Position numbers and translations under genes: made by a program. A stretch of 64,000 nt of DNA from assembly GCA_959347315.1 (NCBI GenBank), contig OY365806.1:37703777-37767776 (forward strand), written 5' to 3'. The notes under the pieces were generated by a model that ran no database searches, was not told the origin of the DNA, and saw only the letters and a program-made list of their open reading frames with translations. Numbering within the stretch: position 1 is the first letter of the stretch; each line of letters starts with the position of its first letter. This stretch comes from Bimastos eiseni. Lineage: Eukaryota > Annelida > Clitellata > Crassiclitellata > Lumbricidae. Positions 38,161-51,552 of the stretch are shown in pieces.

Positions 38161-38371
38161 CTTTTTTTCTTTATGGGTGACGTATCTACACTGTTTCGAC
38201 CGACCCTCCTCTCATTTCCAGACTAGGGACTGGCTCTGCTGTTGCCAACAGAGGCGAGGTAGACAATTATGGGTGATCAATTTGTCCAAGCTCGCTCCGC
38301 AGTGACTCAGAGATTCGAACCTGCGAGTCTCCGAACGCAAGACACCGAACACCCGCTTCGCCACCGTGTCC
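38161..38371 (-). mobile_element. tRNA-derived SINE, family sharing the TCGTTAAA-group body
   Basis: On the minus strand the tRNA-like head reads GGTGGCGAAGCGGGTGTTCG (A box), then GCAGGTTCGAATCTCTG (B box). The body contains GAGCCAGTCCCTAGTCTGG, which is the same block as in the pieces at 17600, 25870, 34880 and 58740. It ends in an A-rich tail (AAAGAAAAAAAG). Confidence 0.8.
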
Positions 38372-39299
38372 CATTATGGACCTTCAAAATTGGAATCGTC
38401 TATGAACAAGTTTCTGTAAACGTGCATCGTCTGCTAGGGCTTTACCGGTACCATTTTTAGTCTCTGGTTGATGCAATTTTGAGCCCAGATATTCCTCAAG
38501 GTAGTTACTTCTTATTATGTACTTCTTGCATTCAATTTATCTTCTAAGCGTTCTCAGTTCTTTTGAATTATTGTTCGATGCAGTTGTTTTAAAAATCTCG
38601 TTTCGGTTTTCTTCTGTTTTCTCTGGCGAGTTATTCGATAATTGTTTCCGCTCTGCACTGCAGGGTAATCTTGTTGTTAGGTTAGGTTTCTTTCTTTTTT
38701 TCTCCAGTTCTAAAATTATTCGTCTGACATCCATTGGTCTTTTGGCTTCTCTTCCAACAATGTCGGTGGCTGCTCTTGTTTTACTTTTATATGTTTGATC
38801 ACATGACCTCTATGAGATCTTGATCGTCAATCCTCATGCGTTCCTTTTTCCAAGTATAATTTTGTGTGTGTCTATAGATCTGTACATAGTTTATGCACGC
38901 AGCCTTGGGTATCGAATCGGATATTTCTGAAACCCAGTGACAGTGTGGCCGAAAGATTGACTGTCTGCATGTTTCTGTCTGGTTGACCGACAGATAAACG
39001 AGTGTATTATGGCCACACAAGTATGTAGCCTAAATGAGACAGGTAGTCAGCCGAACAGAATCATAGGCTCGGCCACACGGGGCATCAGATATAGCGACTG
39101 GCCTGCAGAACACGTGGAGTCACCGATCTAGGTCCAGTTTTAAGATTGATAGCACCCAACCAGCCTGCAATGCCTTTCGTATCAAAGCTTCTTTCCAAAT
39201 ACTCATATGGCCTACAAGCACCCTTTATATGAGTCATATGTTCACTTGATTTGAGTCACAATTCGTAAAATTATACTAAAATTAAGCGGATCGATGCAC

Positions 39300-39390
39300 T
39301 CTATAAGTCAGGTCGGGTCATGTGTTTGGCTTCAGAAGCCGGGTCGGTTACGTTTTCTATGTATCGAGTTGGTTCGGATCATAAACAGTG
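39300..39390 (+). mobile_element. Fragment related to the GGGTC-rich element
   Basis: CAGGTCGGGTCATG, then TTCAGAAGCCGGGTCGG, parallels GGATCGGGTCATG and GTCAGAAGTCGGGTCGG at about 27218-27295 in the same order. A single end only. Confidence 0.4.
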
Positions 39391-39839
39391 AACAATGGAC
39401 ATTTCTTTATGCATTTATTATTGAAAAACTCAGTCACAAAAATGCCAAAATGCATTGACTACATTACCTTATTGCTGCCATAACATGATATGGCATTTCA
39501 TGACATATAACGTTTCACTACATTACAATGCAGAACATTACGCTACCTTACAATGCAGACATTGTCGTCGTGAGGTACGACGATGGTAAGATGATTTTGT
39601 TTCTGAGCATGCAGTGTCCGCAATCGAGAGGAAGCGATTGATATTCAACTCAGCGCTTAAATAATCCTCTGCCGATGAAAAGCGATTGATGAGCCGTTCT
39701 GACGCAAGCAACACGTCATTAATGTCGTCATTAGCTCTAGATTTACAAGCGTCGCTGACAGGTAGACAGAAACGGAGAGACAGATAGACGGATCAAGACA
39801 AGAAGACAGAGTGGGAGTAGACGACTCACTTGGTGGATA

Positions 39840-40170
39840 TCATGTGGAGGAGGAATCTTTGGATCGATGGTTGGTTGGATGAGTTCATGGGTATAGATGA
39901 TTGGATGGGTTCTTGGGTGGAATAGCACATGGATGGATGGATGATTCAGTGATACGATGGATCTATAGCCGTGATGATGGGTATACCCTATCTGGTTAGA
40001 AGAGAAGCCACTGGACCATGGATTCTGCATTTAGAGCATTTCTATTCTGTGATGGATCTATTTTGTGCATGGTTGGATGACTTGATTGATGAAGATGGTT
40101 GGATGGGTGTTGGGTGGATATAGACTAATGAAGATTGGGTTGTGATGTTTACGTGTTTGGATGGACGGAT
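39840..40170 (+). repeat. Diverged GGAT repeat upstream of the Reeler-DOMON gene
   Basis: GGATGGATGGATGATT, TTGGATGGGTGTTGG and similar words over about 330 bp, ending about 200 bp before the possible initiator. Confidence 0.8.
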
Positions 40171-40368
40171 GAGAAATGTAACGTGAAACGTACCTTAAGT
40201 TTCGCTATTGTAACGTTTGATGTTCACAGGCGTCAATTACCGGAATGGAAACAATGGACGAATATTGCCCAATTGAATTTGTGGATAAACGACGTTGAAA
40301 TCATTATTTCGATGAAAACATTCTGAAAACTCGCGAAATTAATCTTTTTTTCGAGGGTACAACGTGTC

Positions 40369-40439
40369 TTCAGTCTTGCCTAGAGCGCTACAGAAGTTGT
40401 TCGACTGTCAGACTTACTTGAGCGTAAAGTCTCTCGAAG
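40369..40439 (+). promoter_or_regulatory. Possible initiator and 5' UTR of the Reeler-DOMON gene
   Basis: TTCAGTC at 40369-40375 fits the animal initiator pattern. It would give a 5' leader of about 68 nt with no upstream ATG. No TATA box stands at the right distance. The position is inferred from the motif alone. Confidence 0.25.
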
Positions 40440-40517
40440 ATGAATTTTATCGCCGATTTCATGCCACATTTCGTTCCGTTTTATTCCGCTCTGCTTCTGT
40501 CGCTGATTTTAACACCG
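40440..40517 (+). CDS. Exon 1a: signal peptide of the Reeler-DOMON gene
   Basis: The ATG at 40440 starts a 26-codon block with a short polar start and a hydrophobic core (SALLLSLILTP). A second in-frame ATG at 40461 would give a shorter and equally good signal peptide. A possible donor CCG|GTGAAC follows, in phase 0. If it is not used, translation runs straight on to 41355. Confidence 0.65.
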
Positions 40518-43500
40518 GTGAACTTCAGAGGAGGAGGAGGAGAAGGAATAGTAGGAGATGGAGACAGAGGAGAAGACGGGAGAGGAGGAGGAGGGGCAAT
40601 GAGAAGTGGAGCAGGAGTAACAAAAGACGGTGATATAAGAGGAGAAATAGGAGAAGCAGGTGGAAGCGGAATAGATGGAACTGGGATAGGATTGCGTCAA
40701 AGAGATGAAGAGGTTGGAGTACCGGAAGGTGGAATAGGAGAAACGAATATAGGGACAACAGAAGGTGTGATTGATTCAGAAAGACGATTGGAGAAAGCAA
40801 CTGTGACGGTCATAGCAGGAGACGAAGTATCAAAAGAAGAGAAGGCAGGCGGAGTTGGAGCGAAAGTAGGAGAAGCAGGAAAAATAGAGCAGAGATCAGA
40901 AGACGTAGCCAAAATAGAAGAGACATTGAGGATAGATGGAGGAAGTGAATTGGAGGAAGGAACAGTCGAAGCAGAGCGAGGTGGAACGAGTGATGAAGAA
41001 GGATTTGGAGAAAGAAGAATTAGAGAAACAGGAGAAAGAGGAATTGGAGAGAAAGGAATTGGATCAGAGGAGGATGGAAGAGGAGGAAGAGTGAGTCGAA
41101 GTCTTCCATTTGGCCTACAGAGAAGCGATCCAGACAACGTCTGTCTGCAGGCGATGCACTTCAGCGCTCAACAGCTGCAATCAACAGAGGGCCAGAAGCG
41201 CTCCAACGGAACAGCCATTACGACGATGACGACAACGACGACGGCGATGATGACGACGACGACGAAATCAGCGGAAGAGGAGATCTTTGCACATAGCAAC
41301 CGATTCATGATCAGCATCAACGCAACGAAATACATATCTGGACACACGCTCACAGGTGAGCCGTTAATTGCTCAGATTTCATCATTATCTCACCTTACAT
41401 GGAACGATTTATTCTACTAGAGAGCTCATCATGCGCTACTCTTTTCATATGGCTTCGTCTTTTCACATTTACCAATAGCTGTGCTTACAAAATATATGTA
41501 CTTATATAAAATGCACGCAAATATATATAATATACATATATATATAGAAATATGGGCATCAAAATCGTCTTCGTCATATAAAAGACTATTACTGTGCGAT
41601 GCATAATTAGGCGTATACCATGTCATTAATTGGCCTATTTTATCTATTAGCATATTTTAATTGGCGACGAAGACTATGCTGATAGTGAGGATGGAATTGT
41701 TAGTGTTGTTGCTGTTGTTAGAGACGACAAGATTGCGATGATGATGAAGATGATGGCGACAACGACGACGACGATGGATGATGATGACACATTAGAACGT
41801 GTGTTGTGCTGCCCTAGAGATTTTCGCCTCCTATATTCCTGGTGCTTCTGTTGTCTGCCCGAGCTAGACCCTTTGCCTCTATGCCTCTGTGTCTCTTTGC
41901 CTCTATGCCTCTGTGTCTCTTTGCCTCTATGCCTCTGTGTCTCTTTGCCTCTATGCCTCTGTGTCTCTTTGCCTCTATGCCTCTGTGTCTCTTTGCCTCT
42001 ATGCCTCTGTGTCTCTTTGCCTCTATGCCTCTGTGTCTCTGTGTCTCTATGTTTCTGTCTATCTATGTCTCTGTCTCTCTATGTATCTGTATCTCTACGT
42101 CCTGTGCCTCTGTCTCTGTCTCTTTGTCTGTCTCTGTCTGTCTCTCTGCCTCTGTCTGTCTCTCCATATATATATTATATATATATATATGGACTTGTGT
42201 TTCATAGATACTAAAAACGTTTTCCACTGGCCACCTCGTGCTTTTCCGTAGCACAAGCTTTTATTAGGGTTCCCACCCTCATCCATTCGTTGCCTCACGA
42301 CTTTCTTATTTTCTCGTGGCTGTCACTTTGAGAGCGCTTCAGGATATCTAGTACTGAAAGAAGCGCTATATAAATTCCCACATGCCATACCATACTATAT
42401 GACACAAACGCAATTATTTTTAGACAGCACATTATGTTCCAGCCATATGTACAGCACAATGGAGCTAGGAAACTAGGAAACCCATCTAATGTCAGAGGAT
42501 ACTAATTGTCGTTAGCGTTAATGGGTGTCACTAAATTATAGGCGCTACACAAATTTCCAACTATTGTTAATAACATCAACGGACCGCTGGCTGGCACATT
42601 TTCATCAAAGCCTGGTCACTCCTTACATTTATATATGAGGCATAAGAAGCTTTTTATGAAGTTGCTCGTGCACATCGCTGCAGCATAAATAGAAATAATG
42701 AGTAAACATATAAATATGTATTAGTGCACTTTTACAAAGCTCTACAGTCCCATTCACAGCCTCATAAATTCATATACAAATGCATTCGGATATCTGTAGC
42801 CACATACGTCACTATAAATAGAGGCAACAGTATGCGTCTATACGTAATACGGTTAGCGACGGCAATCTAAATGCTAATGATCTGCCCTCTTCGTCGACGT
42901 CGTCCTAATTCTTCCTCCTATTCTTCCGCCTCCTCTCCCTCCTCTTCCTCCTCTTTCTTCTCTACCTCTAGCTCTTTTGCCTCCTCCTCTTCCTCCTTCT
43001 CTTCTTCCTCCCCTCTACCTCCTTATCTTCCTCTTCCTCCTCTTCCTCCTTTACCTTTTCATCTTTCGCCTCCTCCTCCTCCTCTTCCTTCATCTCCTCC
43101 TCCTCTTCGTCCTCCTCTTCCTCTCCTTCCTTACCCGTCACCTCATCCTCGTCATAAGTGACCATTTGCAGGGCAAGCGATGGATGCGCATAATCCAAGT
43201 GGTAATGAGGCAGCTACTATAATTTTGCCTCCATGCATGCCAATCACGTGTGGCTTTTTTGAGCAGCCACTGCTCATTTATATGCTGCGTTCAGCCGTCA
43301 GATCGAAGGCGCCGCATAAATGGTTGCAATTTCAACGATTATCCTGTTACAATTATGTAATAAAAGATATACGCCTTCTTCTGAACCGAAACTCGGCTCG
43401 GCCCGAGTTTCGTAGTACTAAAACCAAAATCGACCTAACTAAAAACACACATTCTGTAATTTTTATTTACACAACGACAATAGACGTATATCAAGAACAC

Positions 43501-46500
43501 AAATACTGCTGATCTCAGTTCTTGCTAAATTGCTATTTCGGATTTCCTAGCTCTATAATTCTATAACTTGAAATATAAAATCTGTCGGATTTCTCTGGCG
43601 CCGAATTATCCCTGCGCGGAATTATCTGGCGTCGCTTTGTCTGTCGGCGAATTGTCCTAGCAACGTGATAAACTATGTGTTGACTCGTTCCTACTCGAAG
43701 GCATATTCAGGATGTGCCGTTACGTTCCATTCAAAGCTGACTATGACATAGTGCTCAAACGAGTTTTCGCTAGCAAAACTCCACAATTCATTCTTCCACG
43801 ACGAAGTATTTGCTTCCTAATTCACCTCAGACCTTCTGTTTCAACCCGAAAGTTATCACTGTCAAGGGGCTGATTGTCTTAGCAAAATATGTCGAGAAGA
43901 AGCTTTCCCTTATATAGATAAGCAATCTCCACCAGGGAACTATAGCTCTTAGAGTAAAATGGACCATGGGTTCCAAATCTAAATAGTTCTTACTAATAAA
44001 GTAAACGTTTTTAATGAGTAGACTTGCATGAAAACGTAATTATCAATTATGGAAACGATAAGGATAGCATAAATACCAAATCCAAAGAAAATGTGCACTG
44101 GCCACGCACAAATCCGAGTAAAACACGCCAAAGTTAGAATGTTTCAAATATTTTTGCTTATTAACGTTTATTCAACGACGCCGTCGTGTCTTGTCAAAAA
44201 TGATTGGCGTCCACTGCGAAAATCCTTGGTCGATGGCTCATAGTTATACCATATTCGGACGTAGTCGTGTGGAAATTTCTGACGACAGATCCCAATTGCA
44301 AAAGATTGGCCACCCTTTCGGCAGGGACTATAAGGATGTGCCTTCTCTTCATCACCTAATCATCATGTGCCTACTTTTGTATTACTTAATCAGCATGGAC
44401 CTTCTATCCATTACTTAATCATCATGTGCCTTCTCTCCATTACCTAATCATCATGTGCCTTCTCTCCATTACCTAATCATCATGTGCCTTCTGTCCATTA
44501 CCTAATCATCATGTGCCTACTCTCTATTACCTAATCATCATGTGTCTACTATGTATTACCTAAGCAGCATGGACAATCTCTCCATTACCTAATTATCATG
44601 TGCTTTCTCTCCAATACCTTATCATCATGTGCCTACTCTGTATTACCTAATTAGCATGGGCCTACTCTCCATTACTAATCATCACGAGCCTTCTCTCCAT
44701 TACCTAATCATCATGTGCCTAATCATCATTACCTAATAAGCATTGATCTACTATCCACGTTTATCTATTCAGCATGTGCTATTCTCTATTACCTAATCTG
44801 CATGAGCCTACTCTCCATTATCTAATCAACATGCGCCTAATCATCATTACCTACTTTGCATTACCTAATCAGCATGGACCTACTCTCCATTACCTAATCA
44901 GCGTGGATCTACTATCCATTTCCTAATCAGCATGTACCTACTTTCTATTACCTAACCATAATGTGCCTACTCTGCATTAACTAATCATCATACGCCTTCT
45001 CTTCATTGACTAACGCCTTTTGGTCAACGAACCGGACATGGAACATTATCTGTCGCCTGAAATTCTCATCGCCACAGATTTGTCAACCGTCGACTGTACT
45101 TGATCCACCTGGGATTAAATACATACTGTATACATGTTGTTTTTTACTAGGGGAATATGGCGACGCGTGATAAGAATTTCCATTCAGGCAGCGATAGTAT
45201 ATTACACAATGCTTCCAAAGTGCCAGTGATATTACTATGGCACTCTTTATATTCTACATGAACATTATATTTGCCGTAAAATTTCGCTGTATATCTCCTT
45301 CCCTCTTCCATCCTATTTTCCCCCTCTCTCTCTATCATGCACATGCATATACGTTGATCCATACACACATGCATGAATACATACATACAATATGCAAACA
45401 TATATGCAACATAACTAGATACATGCATACAGTATGACCATCCTCTGTCCATGGTTCCGTTTGGTACGGTAGGACCATCCTCTGCCTCAAGGGTCCGTTT
45501 GTCACGGAAGGACAGGCCTCTGTCCCCTGGGTCCACAAGTGCGTGACAATATCAGACCAAAACTGAGCAGCCTCATATCTTTCTAAGGTTTGACAACGAG
45601 ACTTTAATTTCACATGACATACCAGGATTTGAACCGCAGCCGTAGCGTTTTGAATTATCAATTAGCCATCCAGTAATTGCGTCGCTTTTGATTACAGTCG
45701 CTACATGACCTGACATGATTGAACCCTCGTGGGATATTCCATAGGAGTCGGACACCATGTGCATATTATGTATATATTCAAGGAGATCCTATACTCATTT
45801 ACCGGATCCACGCTACGTGTATGATCGCCAAGATTCGCCTGTACAAAGCGTCGCGTGCACAATGATCCTCCGTCGTCGCAATGCAATTAATTCTGAAAGC
45901 AAAATGGCTCTAATCTCATCATCTCCACGCATCCGACGAATGTCGTTCTACGCCACCATTGTCAGACCTTCCTCCGTCTGGCTGGCGTCGTCGACCGAAC
46001 CTGACTCTGACAATGAAAGCAATAAAGACTCTGGCGTTCAAAGGGTTAATTCCTTAGATACGGATTTAGACGCTTGATTCTAAGCAACGCTCGATTCTTC
46101 CGCCCAAATTAAGGTTCTATAATAATAGTCCCATTCAACACTTGAATCGCGTTGGTCTTCGTACACCCAACCAGCCCCCAATGTCAACAAACAGTAAATA
46201 TCGAGTTAAAACATTCAATCTCTGATCGCCTCAGCATGTGACCGTTGACCTTTTTGAGTTCAAAGGGCCATTGCTTTGTAAGGGATAATCACTTTATTCA
46301 ATGAGTTCGCATTGAAAAATTACACATTGTAGGTAGGGTCTTGTAGGTGATTATAGACATGTATATGATATGAAAGTATTATTATATATTAAGGTTTATA
46401 TATTATAAGGGATATAATATACACCTTATTATTTAGTGATACATATATTAATATATATTATTGGCCTATATAATATAATATATATATATATATATAATAT

Positions 46501-49500
46501 ATATATGAAGCTTGAAGCTTGTGACAGGTATCAATCGAGAGTGGCGCTACTTCCAACTTTATTGGCAATTATATCTTATATTAGACGCTGCATCACAGTT
46601 TGTGCCAGTCTGTCAGAGTATTTATATAGCGCCTGATGAACACCGCACTTACCATGTCCTGGAACGAAGCCCAGAATTCGGCTCTGCTTTGCTATACAAG
46701 CGCTCAATCGATCGCCAATCGTGTCATGTTTATGTATATACCAAACTTGAGAATATGCATCGTAATATAAATATATTGTGTGTCTGTCTCCATTCACGCA
46801 TGTCCTCCGTCCTTCTTGTGAGCTGCTCCAGTGTCATTCCAGTAGCCTACATGTTCGAATGTTGTTCATCTATGCCATTCATGATTAGCCCTTGCTCGAT
46901 TGTCCGGGACGGTTCCATTGATCAGTTCTAACTTCTTTCTTCACGCAGTTCCCTCATTTTCTCAGTATATGTCCGAAAAAATATATAATTATATGCGCAT
47001 ATATTACTATCATTGTAGTATTAAGGAATGAAACATTAATTTTCCGGATGTCGCTGCCAAAGAAGGGGGAATTTGATCTCGGCGCTTACGACATTATTGA
47101 TTCCAGAATTTTTCAGTTTTTCGCCTCATCGCTTTGTATTATGGGTCGTTGTCCCGCTGGGGTGACAGGTCCATTATAGTCTAAGGGTCTGATAGTGGTG
47201 GAACTTGGATTGATGAAGAGAATGAATTCTTGCTTAAGTAGAAACTGAACTGACGAAAATAAGTCATGCATGCTTAAATGGAACTTGGGTTGATGAAAAT
47301 TATCCTTGCTAAAATGACAGCTGATATGATGGACTGATGCAAAAATCATATAGTATAAGTGGGAGCTGAATTGATGAAAAATTTCGGCGTAAGTAGAAGC
47401 TGGACTGATGCTCAAACTATATTCTATAATGGGCGAATAAAATAGTGCTATTTGAATCTCTGTCGGACTTGTGCGTAGAATATAGAACCTTTGTGTCTTC
47501 GAACCTTTCGCTGTTTGATTCGTTTGTTGGTTGGGTCGATCAGTCGGTTACGAGGTTAGTCGGTCGGTCGGTCGGTCGGTCAGTTGATCGAACCGTTAGC
47601 TGATTTCTGGTTTGGTTGGTTATCGGTTTCGTTTCTTCGTTTCGTATCATTATCGACTTTCGCCGGAGATGAAGAAGCAAAAGGAAATCGCCTTCCGGGG
47701 AATGATTTCATTATCGTCTGGTCTCGGGCAATTGATTTGTGACCCATGGGCGATTTTTCTTTGGCGGATGGACATGTATGCGCGTACGAATGTCCGGAGA
47801 ATGCGAGAGAGCTACAGACACTGTCAGACAGATAGGCAGACTGAGAGAAACTGGAGAGATATCGACAGAGACATAGATAGAGAAAGCGGGAGAAAGAGAT
47901 GAATCGACAAAAAGGAAGACAGAGAGACATGAAGAGACATTATTAGCAAGAAAAGATTGAGCAAACAGACAAACAGAACAGAAACAAGCAATGAGCAAAG
48001 AATGAGATGGAGTAAGACAGACACAAATCGACAGACAAGAGAGATAGAATAGGAGAGAAAGAGAATGGGAGAGAGATAGAAGAAGCAGAGATGGTCATTA
48101 ATGAAACAGACATTGATGTAGTTTTGAAATATATATTGAGCATAGTATGTTGAAGGTTCGGCTACCTACGCTTAACCAGACTTAGATTCCAAATGGATAT
48201 GTGTCAATTCGCTGCCGATGCTTCTTTACCAGAGTGCTATTGGACGACTGATAATAATCTACTTACTTACTTCGTAGAAATTGTTGCTGCTCTCCGGCAA
48301 CTGCTAGTTTATACGTAAGAAGGCGACCTAATGTGCCACGGTTGTCGAGGGCGCAGTAAATCATGGAGAGAATGACAGATCTCGCCAAGAGACACGCAGA
48401 GGCAGGCAGACAGACAGAGATGGAAAGACAGGATAAGGAAATCACGGGATCGAGGCCAGAGGGCTGAGCCAATGACGAATGGTGTCCATTGAGCGATCAT
48501 ACCGGGATTAAATATACGCTCACGCCACCTGATAGTGGCCACATTTGATGAGAATCTCTCCTCAGATATAAAATTTCCTGTCGAGAACGGGTGGAAATAA
48601 AAATAGCGTAGGCATATACACGTTCATACAAGTACGTGTGAGGATACTTGACATACTGCAGGTCTGATGCACCCGACAAAAGCGCTATACTTATCTCAGT
48701 CTACTGATCTGAATAAGTGTGTCATATAAGACACTTTTAAAATGTTTACAGCGCAGAATCAGAAGCAACGGTGGCGTATATGTACAACGAGCATTGTTAC
48801 CAGAGCGAATTATTCATTATGTAATTATGAGAAGATAGAACAGATTCCAATTGAAGTGCAGAAACGCGGTATCTGCACAGATCTAGTGAACGACGGACTC
48901 CATGAACGTGCTACTGAAGGTCGGACCGTTGCAGGGCTAATTTCTGGATCACACGATGGATCAGAAGTCAGAACCCGCTCTGGTCTGATTAATAATAGAA
49001 ATCAGAAATGATTATAATAATTAATATCATCATCATGGTCCATGGGACGAAGAAGACCCGTTGGCGTCGAATGCAACTTTTAGCATATGTTTCCAAAGTT
49101 CTCTGTCTTGCGCTGCTATTTCTAAACTTTGAAAGTCCCTTTTGCACCATTCCGTAATATCGTCTATCCACTCTCTGTTTGATCTTCCGCGTCTCTCTTT
49201 CCCCTCCATAACTTCCATCATTACAGTTGTTACTTTCCTTTTGTCATTCATTCTACACATGTGACCAACTCCAAACTTCGAAAGAGGCTTACTTTCCAGC
49301 TCATAATTTTTTGCATTAAATCCTCCTTTGTTTATAGTGTTTTTCTAACCTCTTTGTTTGTTACCTTCATTGTCCAGCATACAATTGCTCGGTGTATTGT
49401 CAGACCTGCCGGAGTCGTGACAAACTGGTCCTTTTCAGGTCTCGGCTAAGGAATCGGAAGTGGCGACCAGATCGTTCCCATCGGGATTTGTAGGGGTCCG

Positions 49501-51518
49501 ATGAACTCCGACCCCATCCAATCGACTTTTATAAATGAACACCATGGAGTTGGCTGGAACATTGCTCCATCGTACGACAGAATTCACTATCGTGCAACTG
49601 AGAGGTGAATGTCCACACGAGATGCGTGAACTGATATTTGGAGGCACTCTTGTCGCTGCTCTTGTCAATACATCAGACGGGCTCAGACCAATTGTTATCG
49701 GATATGTTTGACGGAGTCTGGCCGCAAATTGCGCCAATCGACATGCCTTGAGCAGACTAGGGTCGTTCTTCGCCCCGTTTCAGGTCGGCATTGCCACTCC
49801 TGGGGTGGGGAGAAGTGGCGGTCTAAGCAACAAGAAGTTTTGCCACGAGCATGCACCGAAAGCAGACCGTCGTAAAATTGGATTTCGGTTAGTCTTCAAA
49901 AAATAAATGATACCATCCCAGAGCTCTATGTACTTATACACTAGGCCTATTCACTGGAATCCACTCAACAGGTCACCCTATTTATAATACGGTCGAGGAA
50001 ACCTGATGTGCCTGCGTTCAGACTTGGGCACCTACCTGCGTGCACTCTCCCTGAAGTAGCGTGGAAACGCTCGTCAGGACTTGACAAAGATTAGAGGTCT
50101 TGGCTCTGCGCTCTGAATCTCACTGAACTGGCCCAAATTTGAATATAACACACGGAGGCCGAGTTCAATAACGTGTAATTTGAGGACTTCACAAGACGGC
50201 CAAGAGAAGAGCTTACCATTTTGGGTTCAGTTTCACTGTTCAGAGGGAAAGTATTGGAGGAAGCCTTCATAGAGCACAGCGATACCTTCAACCGATGATT
50301 AACGGATCTGACGGATCTCCAGACACAAACATGGGCTGGTTTGCAGAAGGTCGATGGAAATGACAGTCATGAAAATTTTATTTTGATAGCCCTCTCGAAA
50401 GCGTGAACATACCGAGCTCTAACGTGACGAGCTTTAAGCAACCGGGACTGATCATAAGCGATGGCGTGAGACCAAATGGAGCAACATTGGTCACACGGAT
50501 GATATGAAGATACATAGCATACAGGACTCTACAGTAATGTGCGCATCCTAGCATTCCTGAAGGCATGAACCAAAGGAGAAGCAGCAGAACAAGCCGTAGC
50601 ATGCAAGTGCACCAAGTATTTACCCCCCCGCCACAAGTGAATTCGTTTCAGTCTTCTTCAAATCATTGGGTCCATAAACCGCATCGAACTCGAATGCCTA
50701 TACAAGAGTTGGACTGCCGAATAGCGGAGGCAACGGGAGACCCTCACGGTAGACCCCCGTGAAACAACACACTCTTTTCAATGACTGCTCTGTGGTACAT
50801 AGCGTTTTACTACAGTGCCATTGAGGTGTTCGTACGTTCAGCACGAAGGGGACGAGAAAGTTTAACAGTTCTATTATAGTTCTTAGTGTCTGAGCCATTT
50901 TCTGCCTCTTTCGATTAAAAAATGATGCTTAAAAGTCTCAATTTAAATCAGTAATTTAGGGTTAGAAGGAGGTATACTTCTTAACCCAGATACATTCATT
51001 CATGATAATTATGATGACGATGATTATTATAATGATTATGGTGATGATGATTATGATGATGATTATGATGATGATTATGATGATGATTATGATGATGATG
51101 ATTATCATGATGATTATGATGATGATGATTATGATGATGATTATGATGATGATGATTGTCATGATGATTATGATGATGATGATTATGATGATGATTAGGA
51201 TGATGATGATTATCATGATGACTATGATGTCTGGATTCCAGTGACTCTGTCATCTCCGATTCCCTATCGTGGGTTCTTACTCCAAGCGCGACGCTACGGA
51301 AGCCCAGTGGTCGTCGGTTCGTTTCCTAATCCACCGCCGGCTGCTTCGAATGAGACCGAAGACATCGTCGTCTTCAACTGCGACGGTGTTGCAGACACCA
51401 TGCTGGCCTGGCTTCCACGCACAGTCGCCAATCTCACAACAGTTTGGCTTCCGTCAAACGAAGACTACGGACTGATTCAGTTCGTGTGAGTATACACACA
51501 CACACCATCATGCAAACA

Positions 51519-51552
<34 letters not shown>

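Noticed and set aside
38300..38371. Functional tRNA gene
   Set aside because: A and B boxes are present, but the stems do not pair properly and a SINE body follows.
40697..41137. Minus-strand Pro/Ser-rich ORF opposite the 603-nt stretch
   Set aside because: It is the mirror of the purine-rich frame, lacks a signal or splice context, and stops before the stretch ends.
41738..42251. Cys/Leu-rich ORF with repeated SLPLCLCV
   Set aside because: Encoded by the 24-bp minisatellite. Three frames are open because the unit is a multiple of three without stops.
44345..45005. CRISPR-like array (29-bp regular spacing)
   Set aside because: The units are directly adjacent with no unique spacers, in animal DNA. 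It is a minisatellite.
50996..51253. His/Asn-rich, Met-rich and Ile-rich ORFs
   Set aside because: GAT/ATC repeat artefacts next to exon 2.
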